DNA of 64,000 bases from Paraphaeosphaeria minitans (taxonomy: Eukaryota; Ascomycota; Dothideomycetes; Pleosporales; Didymosphaeriaceae), in the NCBI GenBank assembly GCA_015832175.1, contig WJXW01000003.1, positions 1,240,001 to 1,304,000 of the forward strand, given 5' to 3'. How positions within the stretch are numbered: the first letter of the stretch is position 1; the number at the start of each line of letters is the position of its first letter. The position numbers were made by a program, and so were the translations under genes. The notes beneath the pieces are model-generated. The model was given only the letters and a program-made list of their open reading frames with translations, was not told the DNA's origin and did no database searches. Below are positions 23,080 to 35,059 of the stretch, one piece after another.

Positions 23080-23900
23080 CTAGTGCCTAAGTATATTAAG
23101 AAGTCTAACTTATATAATACTACTACCTTTGCGATTAGTAATAATGCTAAGTACGTAAACTATATTATAGTGCTTATAACTTATATACGCTATGCGTAGA
23201 ACTTAATAAAGCTTCTTAAGAACTATATAAAAGATAAGAATAAGTGCTGTAACTATTACTTTAAAGATAATTATAGAGGCTATAACTTAGTTTGTCTAGA
23301 GCTATATACTATATATACGCTTTAGCTAATATTTATAGGTGCTAAAGGTAATAAACATACACCTTAATTACTTATACGCCCTATATAATCGCTATTATAT
23401 TATAATTATAGAGACCCTAGATAGACAGCGTAAGACAGATAAGTGTGTAAAGATAATAGGCTTAAAGCTAGCTTATTACTAGAAGTAGTTTAACTTAAAG
23501 CTAGCTAACTACTAGCGTATTATAGCTTATATTAGTATACCTATAGGTATAGTAATCTAGATGCCTACTACTAGCCCTTAGTACTTAGGCTTAATTCTAG
23601 TAGAGTAGCGTTACATTATTAATACTCTTAAGGTAGTTATTCTCCTTATATAGTAAATAGTAAGTTTATACCTTTACTATACTTAAAACGTATACTAATA
23701 ACTTATCTTAGGTTAATCCAGCATCTACTTCTTACTGTAATAAAGGTAACTTAGATAATAGTAATAAAAAAAGTAGAGAAGAGGTTACTACTAGAGGTGT
23801 AGTAAGTAAGAATAGTAAAGAGGGTAAGGATTATAAAAGTAATAAGTAAGGGGGGCGTAAGTAGTATATAGTTTAGTTAGATTACTTTTTAGAAGCTAGC
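23080..23900 (+). other. antisense reading frame in the 3' region of Gypsy-D (copy D4)
   Basis: Read on the plus strand, opposite to gag-pol, this region gives a long frame with few breaks. It starts near 'Y-I-K-K-S-N-L-Y-N-T-T-T-F-A-I' and ends in a Lys/Ser/Asn-rich tail. The same frame is seen in D2 at about 56630-57480. The position between integrase and 3' LTR recalls accessory antisense ORFs of some LTR elements. No family recognised, and no function proposed. Confidence 0.4.
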
Positions 23901-23921
23901 CTATAGGCCTTAGATAGATAC

Positions 23922-24116
23922 TGTTGTGGTAAAAAGGGCTCGAACTATCACAGGATATTCAGGAGCAGAGTTGTAAAGAATACAAAGAGCTAATTGTAGG
24001 AAAGGATACTGAAAGGGCAGACTATATACAAAAGAAATGAGCCTCTTAGCAAGAATCCTGTAATCTGAATTAGTAGATCCAGAAAGAATTACAGAAGTGA
24101 GTGTTTTACTTTAATA
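23922..24116 (-). repeat. 3' LTR of Copia-2 (195 bp)
   Basis: Left LTR of the minus-oriented element. It begins TGTTGTGG at the flank, and its inner end reads TA where the other copia copy has CA/TG. It pairs with 31049-31242. Confidence 0.93.
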
Positions 24117-25890
24117 CACCCCCTAGGTAATCGCTTAAAGCGGATCACCTATCTTAAGAAGTAATCTGTAATTGTCTAAATCTTTCCTAAAGATTTTTAA
24201 AAAACCGTCTAAAGGCTGTTTAAAAATTAAAAAACTATTAAGAATTATTTTTCTAAATCTCCTTATCTTAAGAACAGCGATTCTATCACCCCCCACTTAT
24301 TGTAATAGCAAAACAATTACTATTTGTCTTTTAAATTACAAATCCTATTATGAATCGTGTCTAGAATCTCTTCTTCTAGTGGGTTAGGAGCTTATAAGCG
24401 TGGCATAAAGGCCTAGAGCGTAAACACTTTTGTTCCGCTACTCTTTTCGCTTACTTCCTATTAACTGTGAGGTAATTTCCCCGCTCTTACTAGCTAGTAA
24501 GTATAATAGGTAGGCGCGTTTTAATTAGGAAGGAGTAGTAGTAAGAGAAATAAGTAGTAAAGAAGGAGCGCATTTAGCGCTTAATAATTAGATAGGCGGT
24601 AGAGCATATAAGCCCTTTACTAGCGCTTAATCTTCTCTCTTTAATCTTTTACTTTTAACACTTTAACCTCCTATCTAATTTAAGCCTACTAGTTTAAGCC
24701 TTTAAATCCTACTACCTTATAGTAGGTTATCTTCTTCTAATTATTGCCTTGTGCTCTTTCTATTATTTAGAGCTTTGCTAACTCTTTTAGATATCTAACA
24801 ACCTAGCTAAAGCACGCGTAGTAAAGGCTGTAAAAACTGCTAAACAAAGCTCCTAATCCTCTTAGTAAGATCCTCCTACTTTACTAGCTCCTCCTGCCCT
24901 AGCTCTAGACTCCTAGCGATCGCTTAGTGCTCTTAGATAAGTAAGCTACTTAGGCTGCTTTAAAAAGAGCTCTAGTAAGAAAGAGTAATAGATGTTACTA
25001 TAATAACACTTTAAGCTTAGGTAGGCGCTGCTATGCTTACTTTACCCACTTTTACACTACTATATATAAGGTTATCTTATTACTTTAGCTAGTTTTACTA
25101 ATCGTTTCTGTAGCTAGCCGCATATTTAGACTCTAGCTATAGATTTTATCTACTATTAACTATTAGAGGGTACTAATGTAAGCTTTTATTCTAAGATTTA
25201 TTCTAGGTTTAGCTAATACTTTTTGTAGGAGCGGCTAATCACTAAGCTATATAAAAGGGTTAAGGTAGCCTTATAAGCTCCTTTTCCTACTAGTAGTTAG
25301 GAGGAGCAAGCTTAGTACACAGCTACTGTTCTACTCCCTCCCTCTTAGCTAATCTTTAGTAGAGGATAGGGTAATTACCCTCTTACCTTACCTATTAAGG
25401 AGCAGCGTAGTTACAGCTAATACCCTAATTAAAATAGCTAGATAAGCAGCCTATTAGCTTTAAAGCAGAGTAGAGGCTAAGTAAGTGCTTCTCCTCCTAC
25501 TAATTAAAGGAGGGGAGGCTAGAGTAAGCTATTACCTGCTACTAATTAAAGGAGAGGTAGAGGAGGTGGATAGGGTAAGGAATTACCTACTATAGAGAGG
25601 AGGAGAGAAGAAGGATAGGGAGAATTTTCTACTACTAATTATAGGGGAGATTCTCGCACCCCTGCGATTAAGCAGAGGAGAAAGAGGGTCTATATACTTA
25701 TAGATAAGCTCTTTAATCTCCTTTTCCTCTAATTCCTATTCTCTCTCTAATTTTTTTTTTCTTTTCTTTTTCTTTTCTTATTTCCTAGCTCTAAATTAAT
25801 AATTCTAGGTAGTTAACAGATTATTTCTCTACTTACCTACTCTTATTCTGTAATTATTATGCTCACATCTTATAGATTTAATAGCCTTTT
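24117..25890 (-). other. long non-coding 3' region of Copia-2
   Basis: Between the RNase H end and the 3' LTR lie about 1.7 kb, matching 1736-2945 of Copia-1 in inverted orientation. It contains the pyrimidine/purine-rich tandem repeats (about 25480-25690) and no recognised domain. Short frames such as 24172-24387 are not conserved as genes. Copia elements normally have only a short gap here, so this may be captured or regulatory DNA. Confidence 0.65.
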
Positions 25891-28800
25891 AAATCTATTA
25901 AACTGCTAATAAGTAAGAGCCTTTATAAGGCCATTTGCTGGCATTTCACTAGTTAGAAAATATTCCACTTAAAACAATCCTTTTATATACTCTTACTATA
26001 ACTACATGTTCTAAATATCTATATAGCGTAGTTAAGTAGTAATTCTTTCGTTCTTTCTAATCACTAAACAAATAGTTTAAAGATTGTCGCAATAGACCTT
26101 TTATAAAGGTCCTAGATCTAGAGTAAGCTTAGTAAAGAATCTCTTAATCACTATAGCTTCTTTGCTTATATATTTAAGCGCTAGAAGCTCTGCTTCTGTT
26201 ATTAAAGTAGTAATTATATTCTGTTAAGCTGCTTTCTATAGGATAGCTCCTCTAAACAATAGGATAATATATCTATAGGAAGATTACCGTAATATTAGAT
26301 TATCAGCGAATAAGGCATCTCTACATATTAGCAGATTAGGTCCATTATAGCCACTAAAGACTATAGCCTGCTATCTAGTTTAATAGAGGTAAAGGATCAC
26401 ACGATTAATAGCAGCAAAGTGTTCTTTACTTAGATTTATTAGAAAGTGTGATAGCTTTAACACTGCAAAGGCTATATCTAGGCGTAGCATAATTGCTGTA
26501 TAGAGAGCTAATCCCACCTCTTCTTAAAAGAGCTTTATTTATTAAGGAGTGGCTTCTCCTGTGCTTAGAACAAGATCTTCTATTAATAGAGGTGTAGGAG
26601 GGAAGCTCCTAGAGTTTAAAAGGTTAAACTTTTTTGTAATCTTATTAATGTAGGTATTATAGACTAGAGAAATCGATCTTGCTTCTCTGTCCCTAATTAC
26701 TTAAACACCTAGGAACCACTCTACTAGTCCTTTTAATTTAATCTTGTATTTGTTCGCGATTTTCTTCTAAAAATCCAGGGCTTCTTTCTCTTTACTCTTG
26801 TGATAGAGAAGAAGAATGTTGTTAATATAAAATAGAACAATAATACTTTAATTACTATTAAAGAAAAGGTATAGCTCTTCTAGCGAAGCTAAGAGTCTAT
26901 AAGATCGTAGTAATTCTGTAAATTCTTTATACTAAAGAAGTAGTGAATCTCTTAAGCTATATAAAGCTTAATTTAATCTTACAAACTTTTCTAGCTTTTT
27001 AAAACTATTAGGTAATTTATAAGTTACTAGATTGGCAGCTGTAATAAGAGCATTTAGAAACGCTCCTACTATATTAAATTATAAGATTTCTAGATTGAAT
27101 TCTGCTGCCAGAGCTACAGCTAATTAAAAAGATTTTACTACTAGGGTAGTAGTATAGGTAGAGTGGAGAGTATTCTTTTTCTAAAGATCTCCTCTTATAA
27201 TAATTTAAGCTTTGCACTTTTTAAAGTATCTATTTTAATTAAACTTATAGGTAAAGACCCACTTTAAAGGGAGCAGTTGCTCTAACACCTCTAATTATTT
27301 AATCTCTATCTAGGTACCTTTATCTTGCAAAGTTAAGATCTCCTTATAAGCGGCAAGGAGGAATAGCTTCCTATATAGATAATTATAAAGGTGTTTCTAT
27401 AGGGTTGGCTCTAGTGTAAGCTCGTCTCTGTAAGTCTAAGCTGCATAAGACGCTCTAGGCGCCTTTCTAAGTATAGAAGCAAATACTATTGTATTTAGTG
27501 TAATATATTCTTCTTACTTAAACTAGGCCTCTGCTACTCCTAGTATAAACATGTACTCTAATATTGCATTAAGATTACTTTAAAGATAATTAGCGATTAG
27601 TATATAAGCACCTAGCTTCTACCTACCCCCTAGCTAATTGTCCTAATTATTTTGCTTCCTTAATCTTCGTAATAGCAGATAGCGATTTATTAGTTAGTTA
27701 ATTTCTAGTACTTTACTATAATTTCGCCTATTTATTCTACTTACCTCTAAATAGATCTGCCTTCGCCTTTAGCGCGCTAGTAGGTTATCTACTTTATCTG
27801 GCGTGATTAAGTTATCTACGCTAGGTTAATTAGTAACCTAATTAGTTTCTACTAATAAATAGGGTATTAAATCCCTAGATTCTAGCAGGCTAGCTCTCCT
27901 AGTAGTGTTCTAGTAGCTGCTAGATATCTCTTAATCGCTTAACAGATCACCCCTAAGATTACCTAGCTCTAGTGTCTAATTAGGGGTTATAAGTCCTGTG
28001 CTTCCTTTCCTACTTAAGCGAATTCTTAGCTACTAGCTAGCTAAGCCTATAGCTTACTTAGTAGTAGGTACCTTAGGTTCCTAATTACTTAGCTAGCCTA
28101 CTTTGCTTTTAATTACCTAAGGGTTACCTATAGGTCTAGTAGTAGTTCTTGTATACTTGTTTATTTTAGGAAGAATATTAAGCGCGTTTTTATATGCTTC
28201 TCTTAGATTGTTTAGCTCTCCTTCTTAGAGGCTTTTTACTATTTTTAACACTTCTATCTTTAGAATAGATTGTTCCTCTAATCCTTTATAGAATAAGGAC
28301 TTATTAAACCTTACATTTTGTGTAGTGATTACCTAATTAAGCTAGAGAATCTATATTTAGTAGATATTAGAAGCTTTGTAGCCTACTAGGTATCTAATAT
28401 AGCCCCTAGGATTTACTTTAAATCCTCTTCTATCTTGCCTAGCTGCACGCTCCTAATCTAAAGGGTAAGCTTAGTAGCTATAGGCGTAGACAGCACTCTA
28501 GTTTAGACGAAGATTAGCTGTCCTATATTATATTTTTACTAGTTCGAAATAACAAAAATATTGTCTAAACTAAGCATCTAACGTTTTATTAGGTGATTAA
28601 TAGCCTAATGCTAGGCTAGGAATTATTCCTTAGAGCTAGCATGCCACTTGTATAATCTTAGGCTAGAGATTTAATAGCAGATTTGCGCTTATTCGCATTT
28701 TAATTACTTTTGTTATAAGCTCCTAGCCTACTCTTTCTGCAGCGCTATTAGGCTTATATGTATAGGGCGGTAGTCTGCTGATCGTTATCCCTTCCTAATT

Positions 28801-30950
28801 AGCCCAAAATTTGTACTAGGATTTCCCTCTCTATAGAAGTATTGCTGTATTATTATCCTAGTGGATTTTTGTAATTTAAAGCTCGTATTTTATATTAATA
28901 AGAGCTAAGAAATCCTACTATACTTTTATTATCTTAGAAAGCGTCTTTTGTTCTAAGATTAAAAATGTAAGGTTTCTTACTAAAATCTTCTTTAATTAGC
29001 AAAACCTAGTTTTCTCTATTTTAAGCAGTAGGCATATTAAATAGATCCTAGGATAATAAGTGAAATAGCCTAGGTAATTATTCTCTAGGTCTCCTAGAGA
29101 TTACCTAGGTTACGTGTGCAGTAGCACAGTGCTCACAATCCTTTCTTAACATTCTAGTAATCTTTACACCTTAGGCTGCAGTTACTAGAGCTTATAGGGC
29201 TCTACTTCCTACATGCCCTACTTAAAGGTGCTAGAGGTCCTTAGAATCTAATCTCTTAATATTAACCTAGGATAATCCTTTAGTAGTCACACTTATAACA
29301 ATTAGACAAGAGCGGATTAGCTTATATTATAGGAAAGTAAGGTTATACTCGCATCTTAGGTCTACTAAGACAACGCTTTGTTCTAGGCTTTTAATCCTAA
29401 GAGTGTAATCTAAACTAAGGTACTAAATCTTTGCTTTCTTTAAAAGAGCTTCTAATACAATATTTATATAAAAGCCTTCTACTACTCTCACTCTTTAGAG
29501 CAGCAGATCTTCTGTAAATCTCTTATTTTTCCTATGTAAAGCGTTCTTAATTAGTCTATTACTAATTCCTAAGATTAGGAGGCTTTATGTACCTGCCTCT
29601 ACACTCTTATTTAATAATTAAAACGTCCTAGGAACAAGTCTTTTGCGATTATTAACTAGGTAAACTGCTATAGCACTGTCTAATATTGTACATTCTAATA
29701 GAGAATAAGCGTTAGAATATAGAGTAGAATAGACACCTAATGCTCCATTGTCTGTAGGCAGATTAAATAGGTTTAGTAGAGTAGCAGTAATACTACTAGG
29801 ATACTTAATAGTCTTAGTAGGGGATTGTTTCTTATTCTATCCTGCCTTCGTGATCGCATTACGAAGGTTTAACCACTTAGGCTACTTAAGTTAATTAAGA
29901 ATCTCTAATTTTTCTTTATTAGTGAGATTGAATAACAATGTTCTATCCTAGGGTAATCTAGCTATCGTGGTTTAAAGTCTTTAGCACTCTATTAGTTTCT
30001 ACCTATAAGCATAGGGCTTACAGGGACAGTTTAGTTGTTTCTTTGTCTAATTAGACAAACTAGAACTATTAGAGTTAGTAGATTGTCTTAATAATCTATT
30101 AAAAGTGGCGAATACCCCACTTGTTTTATTAGAACTAGATCAGATTAAATGCTCCTAGATAAGCGCCAAAAATACCTTCCCTAGATCGTCTAGCGTGATC
30201 TAATTCCGTCCTAGCGTCTTATCCTAGATTAGCTGTTAGTTCATTAATTAGGCCTAATCTAGTGCTATACGCGCGGTAATTATATCTAGGAAATCTTAGG
30301 TAGTAAGCGGTCCGCTAATTTCGCTAATTAAGTAGGTCTTCGCTTTTTAATAGAGGAGCTACTACTCTTTAAACCAGGTCTTAGAACTTTGTCTTGCCTA
30401 CTTAGCCTTCTTAAGATAAGCGCGGTATAAAGCTTAAACATTATTCTGTATAGCTCCTTTATTTGGTGCGAGATCTTCCTTTAAGAGTTAAATTAGGGAC
30501 TAAAGCGTAGTTTAGCGTGTATTAACTAGAGTAATTATGGTAGGAGCAAGCAGATTAGGCGATACTATAGCGTTTAACTAAGTCTAGAGATTCTATATCT
30601 TAGTATAGTCTGCTTGCCAGTCTAAAACTACTACTCTGTATTCCACTATTTATAAAAAAAAGCTCTCTTTATCTATTTTATACTTAGTAAGCTCTGCTTT
30701 GTATAATTAAATACTTGCCACAGAGACTATATCTGCAATTAGTAATAGTTTCTATAGGAGCGGAGGTTGTTCTAGCTTTACGTAATTAATTGCTAGAGCG
30801 TTAATCGCCTCTAGGTTAATTTAGTTCTAGATTCCTTTCGAGTTTGCTTAGAATTAAAGCTAGACAAACTAGTAGGGCTAGCTAGCGCAATTAACAAGCT
30901 GTACTTCTACTATTTTAATAATTTTTGTAATTAGAAATAGAGGGGTTGTA
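25891..30950 (-). pseudogene. degenerate copia gag-pol (Copia-2)
   Basis: Minus strand. Near 30018-30035 a Cys-rich block 'C-P-C-K-P' marks the gag zinc finger. Near 29676-29700 a protease-like 'I-L-D-S' block follows. The integrase zinc-binding part around 29150-29260 shows 'G-H-V-G' and 'C-E-H-C', and the core shows 'I-K-E-D-F-S'. The reverse transcriptase box at 26829-26818 reads Tyr-Ile-Asn-Asn. RNase H ends near 25900. Gag-PR-IN-RT-RH is the copia order. Stops break every domain. Confidence 0.88.
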
Positions 30951-31048
30951 TTGTAGAGAGGTTCTGAATAGAGTGTTGTATAATAATTTAAGTGTTACTA
31001 AGTAGGCAGGGAGAATTATCCTACGTTCTAAGCGCCAGACTTATAACT

Positions 31049-31242
31049 GTTATAGTAAAAAGGGCTCGAACTATTATAGGATATTTAGGAGCAGAGTTGT
31101 AAAGAATACAAAGAGCTGATTGTAGGAAAGGATGCTAAAAGGGCAGACTATATACAAAAGAAACGAGCCTCTTGGCAAGAATCCCGTGATCTGAATTAGT
31201 GGATCCAGAAAGAATTACGGAAGTGAGTGTTTTACTTTAATA
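31049..31242 (-). repeat. 5' LTR of Copia-2 (194 bp)
   Basis: Right LTR, adjacent to the second GATAC. It differs from the left LTR by C/T and G/A changes and is less mutated in its outer half, where more CA and TG dinucleotides remain. Confidence 0.93.
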
Positions 31243-33886
31243 GATACCCTTTATAAGCTATAAGTGCTCTATAAGCTATAGTGCTTTATAATAAAATACG
31301 TTATATTTACGTTCTATATACTTTTATTATATTCTTTACCTTCTTTTTATCTACGTAGCTCTTTTTTCTTTTAAAGTTTAAACTAAGTTATCTATATCTT
31401 TAAAGTCTAATTCTAGAATTTAGGTATTCTAAGTCTTATTATAGCCTTTCTAATAGAGTAGGTATTACTTTTACCTCTTTATTATTTACTTAGCTAGGAT
31501 TTCTTTTACTTCCTAGACTTCTTGTCTTTTAGATATAACCTCTAGTAGTTAGGTGTTAACGTCTTCTACTCCTAGCTTTAGTTTTTATTATTTAAAAAGG
31601 GAAATATAAAACACGTTATAAATGCGATAGTATAGTAGGAGGAGTAGGTAGTATACCTATGTTTTAACTGCGTCCTACACTTAGAAGGGCCTAATAAATT
31701 TTCTTAATAGCTTCTTACTTAGTTATTAAGGCATATATATATCCTTTATACTAAGTACGACTAAATTGTCTCTTTAAAATAACTCTTACTTATATTTTTA
31801 TTATAGTATTAGCTCTAATGCTCTTATACTAAGCGTAGGTACTCTATAAGTAATACGCGTGCGCTATATATATATTTTACTCTCTTAACTATATCTAGTA
31901 GCTTCCCCTCTAGCCTACTATCTATAGGAGGCATAGTAAGGATAGGGTGCTTACTATATATAGTATAGAAAGGCGTTGTTTTTATTAAATTATAGATAGA
32001 GTTGTTTTATATAACTTAAGCTGTTAGGAGTAGTTTAATCTAGTTTATTTGTAAAGACGTAATAAATATATAAAGGTATTGTTTAAGTGTCTAATTCTAG
32101 CACTCTATTTATCTATCTATGTAAGGGTAGAAAGTAGTACTAAGTCTATGCTTTACCTATAGTTAGTAGCATATTTCTGCCTAAAAAGCGGAGGTAAACA
32201 TAGAGCCCCTGTTAGATATAATACCTTTCTAAATTTTAAACTTTAAAATAACCTCTTAAAAGTAGGCTTCTGTAAGTTCTTTTATATCCTATGTTTTTAG
32301 TGTAGGAATATAGATAGCTATCTTAAAGAAGTGGCATATAATTATAAAGATTATATTAAAAGCGTAACTACCTTAATACTTTACTAGTAGAAATCTAGTT
32401 AGAAAGTCTAGTAAGACTTCCTTAAAAAAATTCTTTAGCATTAGAAGAGGTAATAGGTAGCTATACTTACTATACCTTAGAGCTTTACTCCTTTAGTAGA
32501 TAGTATAAGTCCTTATGTATTTCTAAACATCTTAATCTATAAAAGGCTAATAGTTAGTCCTCTTAATAGCCTTAAGCGTTCTATATACACTAAAGTGGCC
32601 TATTATATACGTGTTATAGTGCTAGAACAAAATCTCTTACCTAATTACTAGTTTATCTAGGATGTATAATCTACTATTATACCTTAGGACTTTAATTTTA
32701 TTAAGGCGCTATACTTGCCCCTAACTACTACTTTAAGTGCTTTTCCTATATTTTAAGCTAGTAATACGCTTAATAGTAAAAGCGTCCCTTTACTAAAACT
32801 ACTAAACTTTAGTAATAAAATTATACTCTTTTATTATAAGTTTACTACTAACTAATACTATAGCTAGTAAGCGTAGTACGTATAGCGTGTATACTATAGC
32901 ACTAGTAATATGAATCCTTATAGCTTTATAAATGTTAGTAATACGTCTTATATGCGCCTAACGAGCTTAGCTTATTTATAGATCTACTTACTCTACTATG
33001 CTTAGTCCTCTATAGTATTTTATTCCATAGGTTAGGTAATAAATAGGTTAGTAATAGGTTCTTCCATACATAATCTGCCCTCCTTAATAGTCTATTTAGT
33101 AGTTTTATTTTCCCTAGGTAGTGTTTTACTTTACAATTAAAAGCTACTAGATATATTACCTATTATACTTATTATAGGTTTAACTTCTGTATAGCGCATA
33201 TACCGCGTAGGTTATTATAGTTACATAGTACTTTAATTGTATGCTATATACTATTTAAATAATGTTTCTATTTCTTAAAGTAGTAGATAATAGTAAGGAG
33301 CTTAAAGTTATATACTCTATAATTTAGCTCTACAGCTTAAAGCTTCCTTACTATAAAAGTAACTAAGTGCCACTTCTATTCCTTAAATAACTGCGAAAGG
33401 ATACTATATATTATAAAAGTAGATACGTGAGTTTCTAATTAGATTAGCAACGCAGGGTTAAAGTGGCGTAAAATAGGCGTACTTAAGAAGCGCGTTTTAA
33501 GCATTTTAAAAGTATTATTAGCCTTTACTAACTATTAGAATACTTAGTTCTTTTTAAGTAGATCTAAAAGAGGAGTAGTCTCTCGCGTATATATCTTAAT
33601 AAATCGCCTATAAAGGTTTATAAATCTAGAAATAACTAGAGCTCTTAAAGACTACTTAGCTATAGCTATTCTATAATAGTTACTATACACATAGGATTAG
33701 CGCGGATTCTTTACGTAGTTATAATACAACTAAAGAAGTAAACTTCGCCTAAGGCAAATGTACACTTAGTTAAATTAATAAAAACTTTAGCCTTACATAG
33801 TAATTTAAGTATAGTATAGACAACGCGCTAGTGAAGCGTAAGATCCTTATTATAGGTATAGATAAGTATATTATCTAGATACATAG
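31243..33886 (-). mobile_element. Gypsy-D copy D4, pol part (right of Copia-2), truncated
   Basis: Continues D4 after Copia-2 and matches 57484-60125 of D2 on the minus strand: integrase C-terminal and core (about 32000-33000), RNase H (about 33150-33450) and part of reverse transcriptase. Similarity ends at 33886, inside the reverse transcriptase YLDD region. Gag, the 5' half and the 5' LTR are missing. Stops are present throughout. Confidence 0.85.
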
Positions 33887-34128
33887 GCTTATAATGAAAA
33901 CTTACTTTAAATATATAAAAACACGTAATAAACTAGAAATATCGAAATACTAAGCTAAATAGCTATAATACTATACGTAGGGCTATTAAATAGACATAGT
34001 AATAAGTTTTAAAGTTCTATTATTATGACATACTAGGATTCTAGGTTCATTTTAAAGAAAACAAGAATATAGTTTTTGGCCTACATAGAATTCGAACTAT
34101 AGGCCTTTTGCATTATTAATTAGGTAGA
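33887..34128. other. 242-bp unexplained segment between D4 and D1
   Basis: AT-rich DNA that matches no other part of the window. It contains a 'ggccta..taggcc' inverted repeat around 'ttcgaa' (about 34079-34107), which looks faintly like a tRNA T-arm but does not fold as one. No gene is seen. Confidence 0.5.
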
Positions 34129-34343
34129 TGTAATGGATAGATCACAATATTATTATAGTGTTGTAGTATCTGGCGCCAAGGCCTTATAGAGGGCCTATAC
34201 GCTAAGTAAGCCAGCTGCGTAAAACCTACGCTGCGCGCTAACTCCATATAAGATAAGTATTATTCTATTAATACTATTAAGTTATTCTTTTACTGTCCTT
34301 CCTAGTGTAAAGCAAGTACTATTGCCTATAACTAGACCTTACA
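34129..34343 (+). repeat. 5' LTR of D1 (215 bp)
   Basis: Reads TGTAATGG ... ACCTTACA with both termini unmutated, and is the least damaged D LTR in the window. It is inverted relative to the other D LTRs. Confidence 0.92.
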
Positions 34344-34863
34344 TAATAATACTTTATCTACAATAGTCTAAGGATAGCTCTTAGAGTTATATAAGCTACT
34401 AGTAGGGGGTAGACTTTACCTAAAGCCCTTAAAGGCAGCGAAGACCCTCTTACCTAGTATATAGGAGGAGAGCTAGTAATACGCAACTTAAGCCTACTTT
34501 TAATACTTAAGTAGCGTATTCTAGTTACTAAAAAAAAGCGTAATAAGCTTTACGCTATATATTAACTTTATGCCTTAGAAGATAAAATCTTCTAACTTAA
34601 AAGTATAAACTAAACCTCTAGCGTAGTAGCTACTACTAAGAATATTAAAATCCTATCTACTAACATATATAAGTGAGACGCGCCTATAGTGTATATAGTA
34701 ATATATATTAAGCGTACGCTTTAACCTAAGGACTCTACTAAATATAGAGGTAAGAACCTTAAAAAGTATTATAAATTCTTTTATTTTTGTAAGGTGGCCT
34801 TTCGCCTCTTACTATAAGAATTTGTGCAGAATAGAGATAAGGTTATCTAGGTAATATAGTACT

Positions 34864-35055
34864 TGTGATGGGCTGGGGTATAGCCCCAGCCTTTAGAAGG
34901 ATCTTAAGGAACGGAACCACCCTAAAGAAGTGGACCTACTAAGGAAAACTCTTCTTATAAGCAGTACACCCCCCTATAGAGACTTAATACCTAGAATTTA
35001 TTCTTTATATTTGGCACTTACAGTTCTATTTATTCTCTAAGGCTAGCCTATAACA
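34864..35055 (+). repeat. 5' LTR of Gypsy-B1 (192 bp)
   Basis: TG..CA termini (TGTGATGG ... CCTATAACA), pairs with 41809-42000. The repeat opens with a small palindrome, 'ggctggggtatagccccagcc', also visible in mutated form in the other copies. Confidence 0.94.
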
Positions 35056-35059
35056 TTAA

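Larger units (their letters stand above)
22508..23921 (-). mobile_element. Gypsy-D copy D4, 3' part (left of Copia-2)
   Basis: Minus-orientation Ty3/gypsy element whose 3' LTR is 22508-22722. The following 1.2 kb matches 56283-57480 of the complete copy D2. At 23921 it is interrupted by Copia-2 and resumes at 31248; the host sequence GATAC is duplicated at 23917-23921 and 31243-31247. D4 itself was inserted into Copia-F integrase. Its outer right end is missing, so its own target duplication cannot be tested. Confidence 0.88.
23922..31242 (-). mobile_element. Copia-2: complete Ty1/copia retrotransposon
   Basis: Full-length minus-strand element of 7321 bp with LTRs of 195 bp (23922-24116) and 194 bp (31049-31242). 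It is flanked by the identical duplication GATAC (23917-23921, 31243-31247). Reading leftward: gag, protease, integrase, reverse transcriptase, RNase H, then about 1.7 kb without recognised protein. Same family as Copia-1. It is inserted in the 3' half of Gypsy-D copy D4, so it is younger than D4. All frames are broken. Confidence 0.95.

Noticed and set aside
24172..24387. 71-residue plus-strand open frame
   Set aside because: Lies in the non-coding 3' region of Copia-2. The matching part of Copia-1 does not keep it as a convincing gene.
34060..34120. tRNA-like sequence with a TTCGAA loop and a ggccta/taggcc stem
   Set aside because: T-arm pairing fails and no D or anticodon arm can be drawn; it is better read as a simple inverted repeat.
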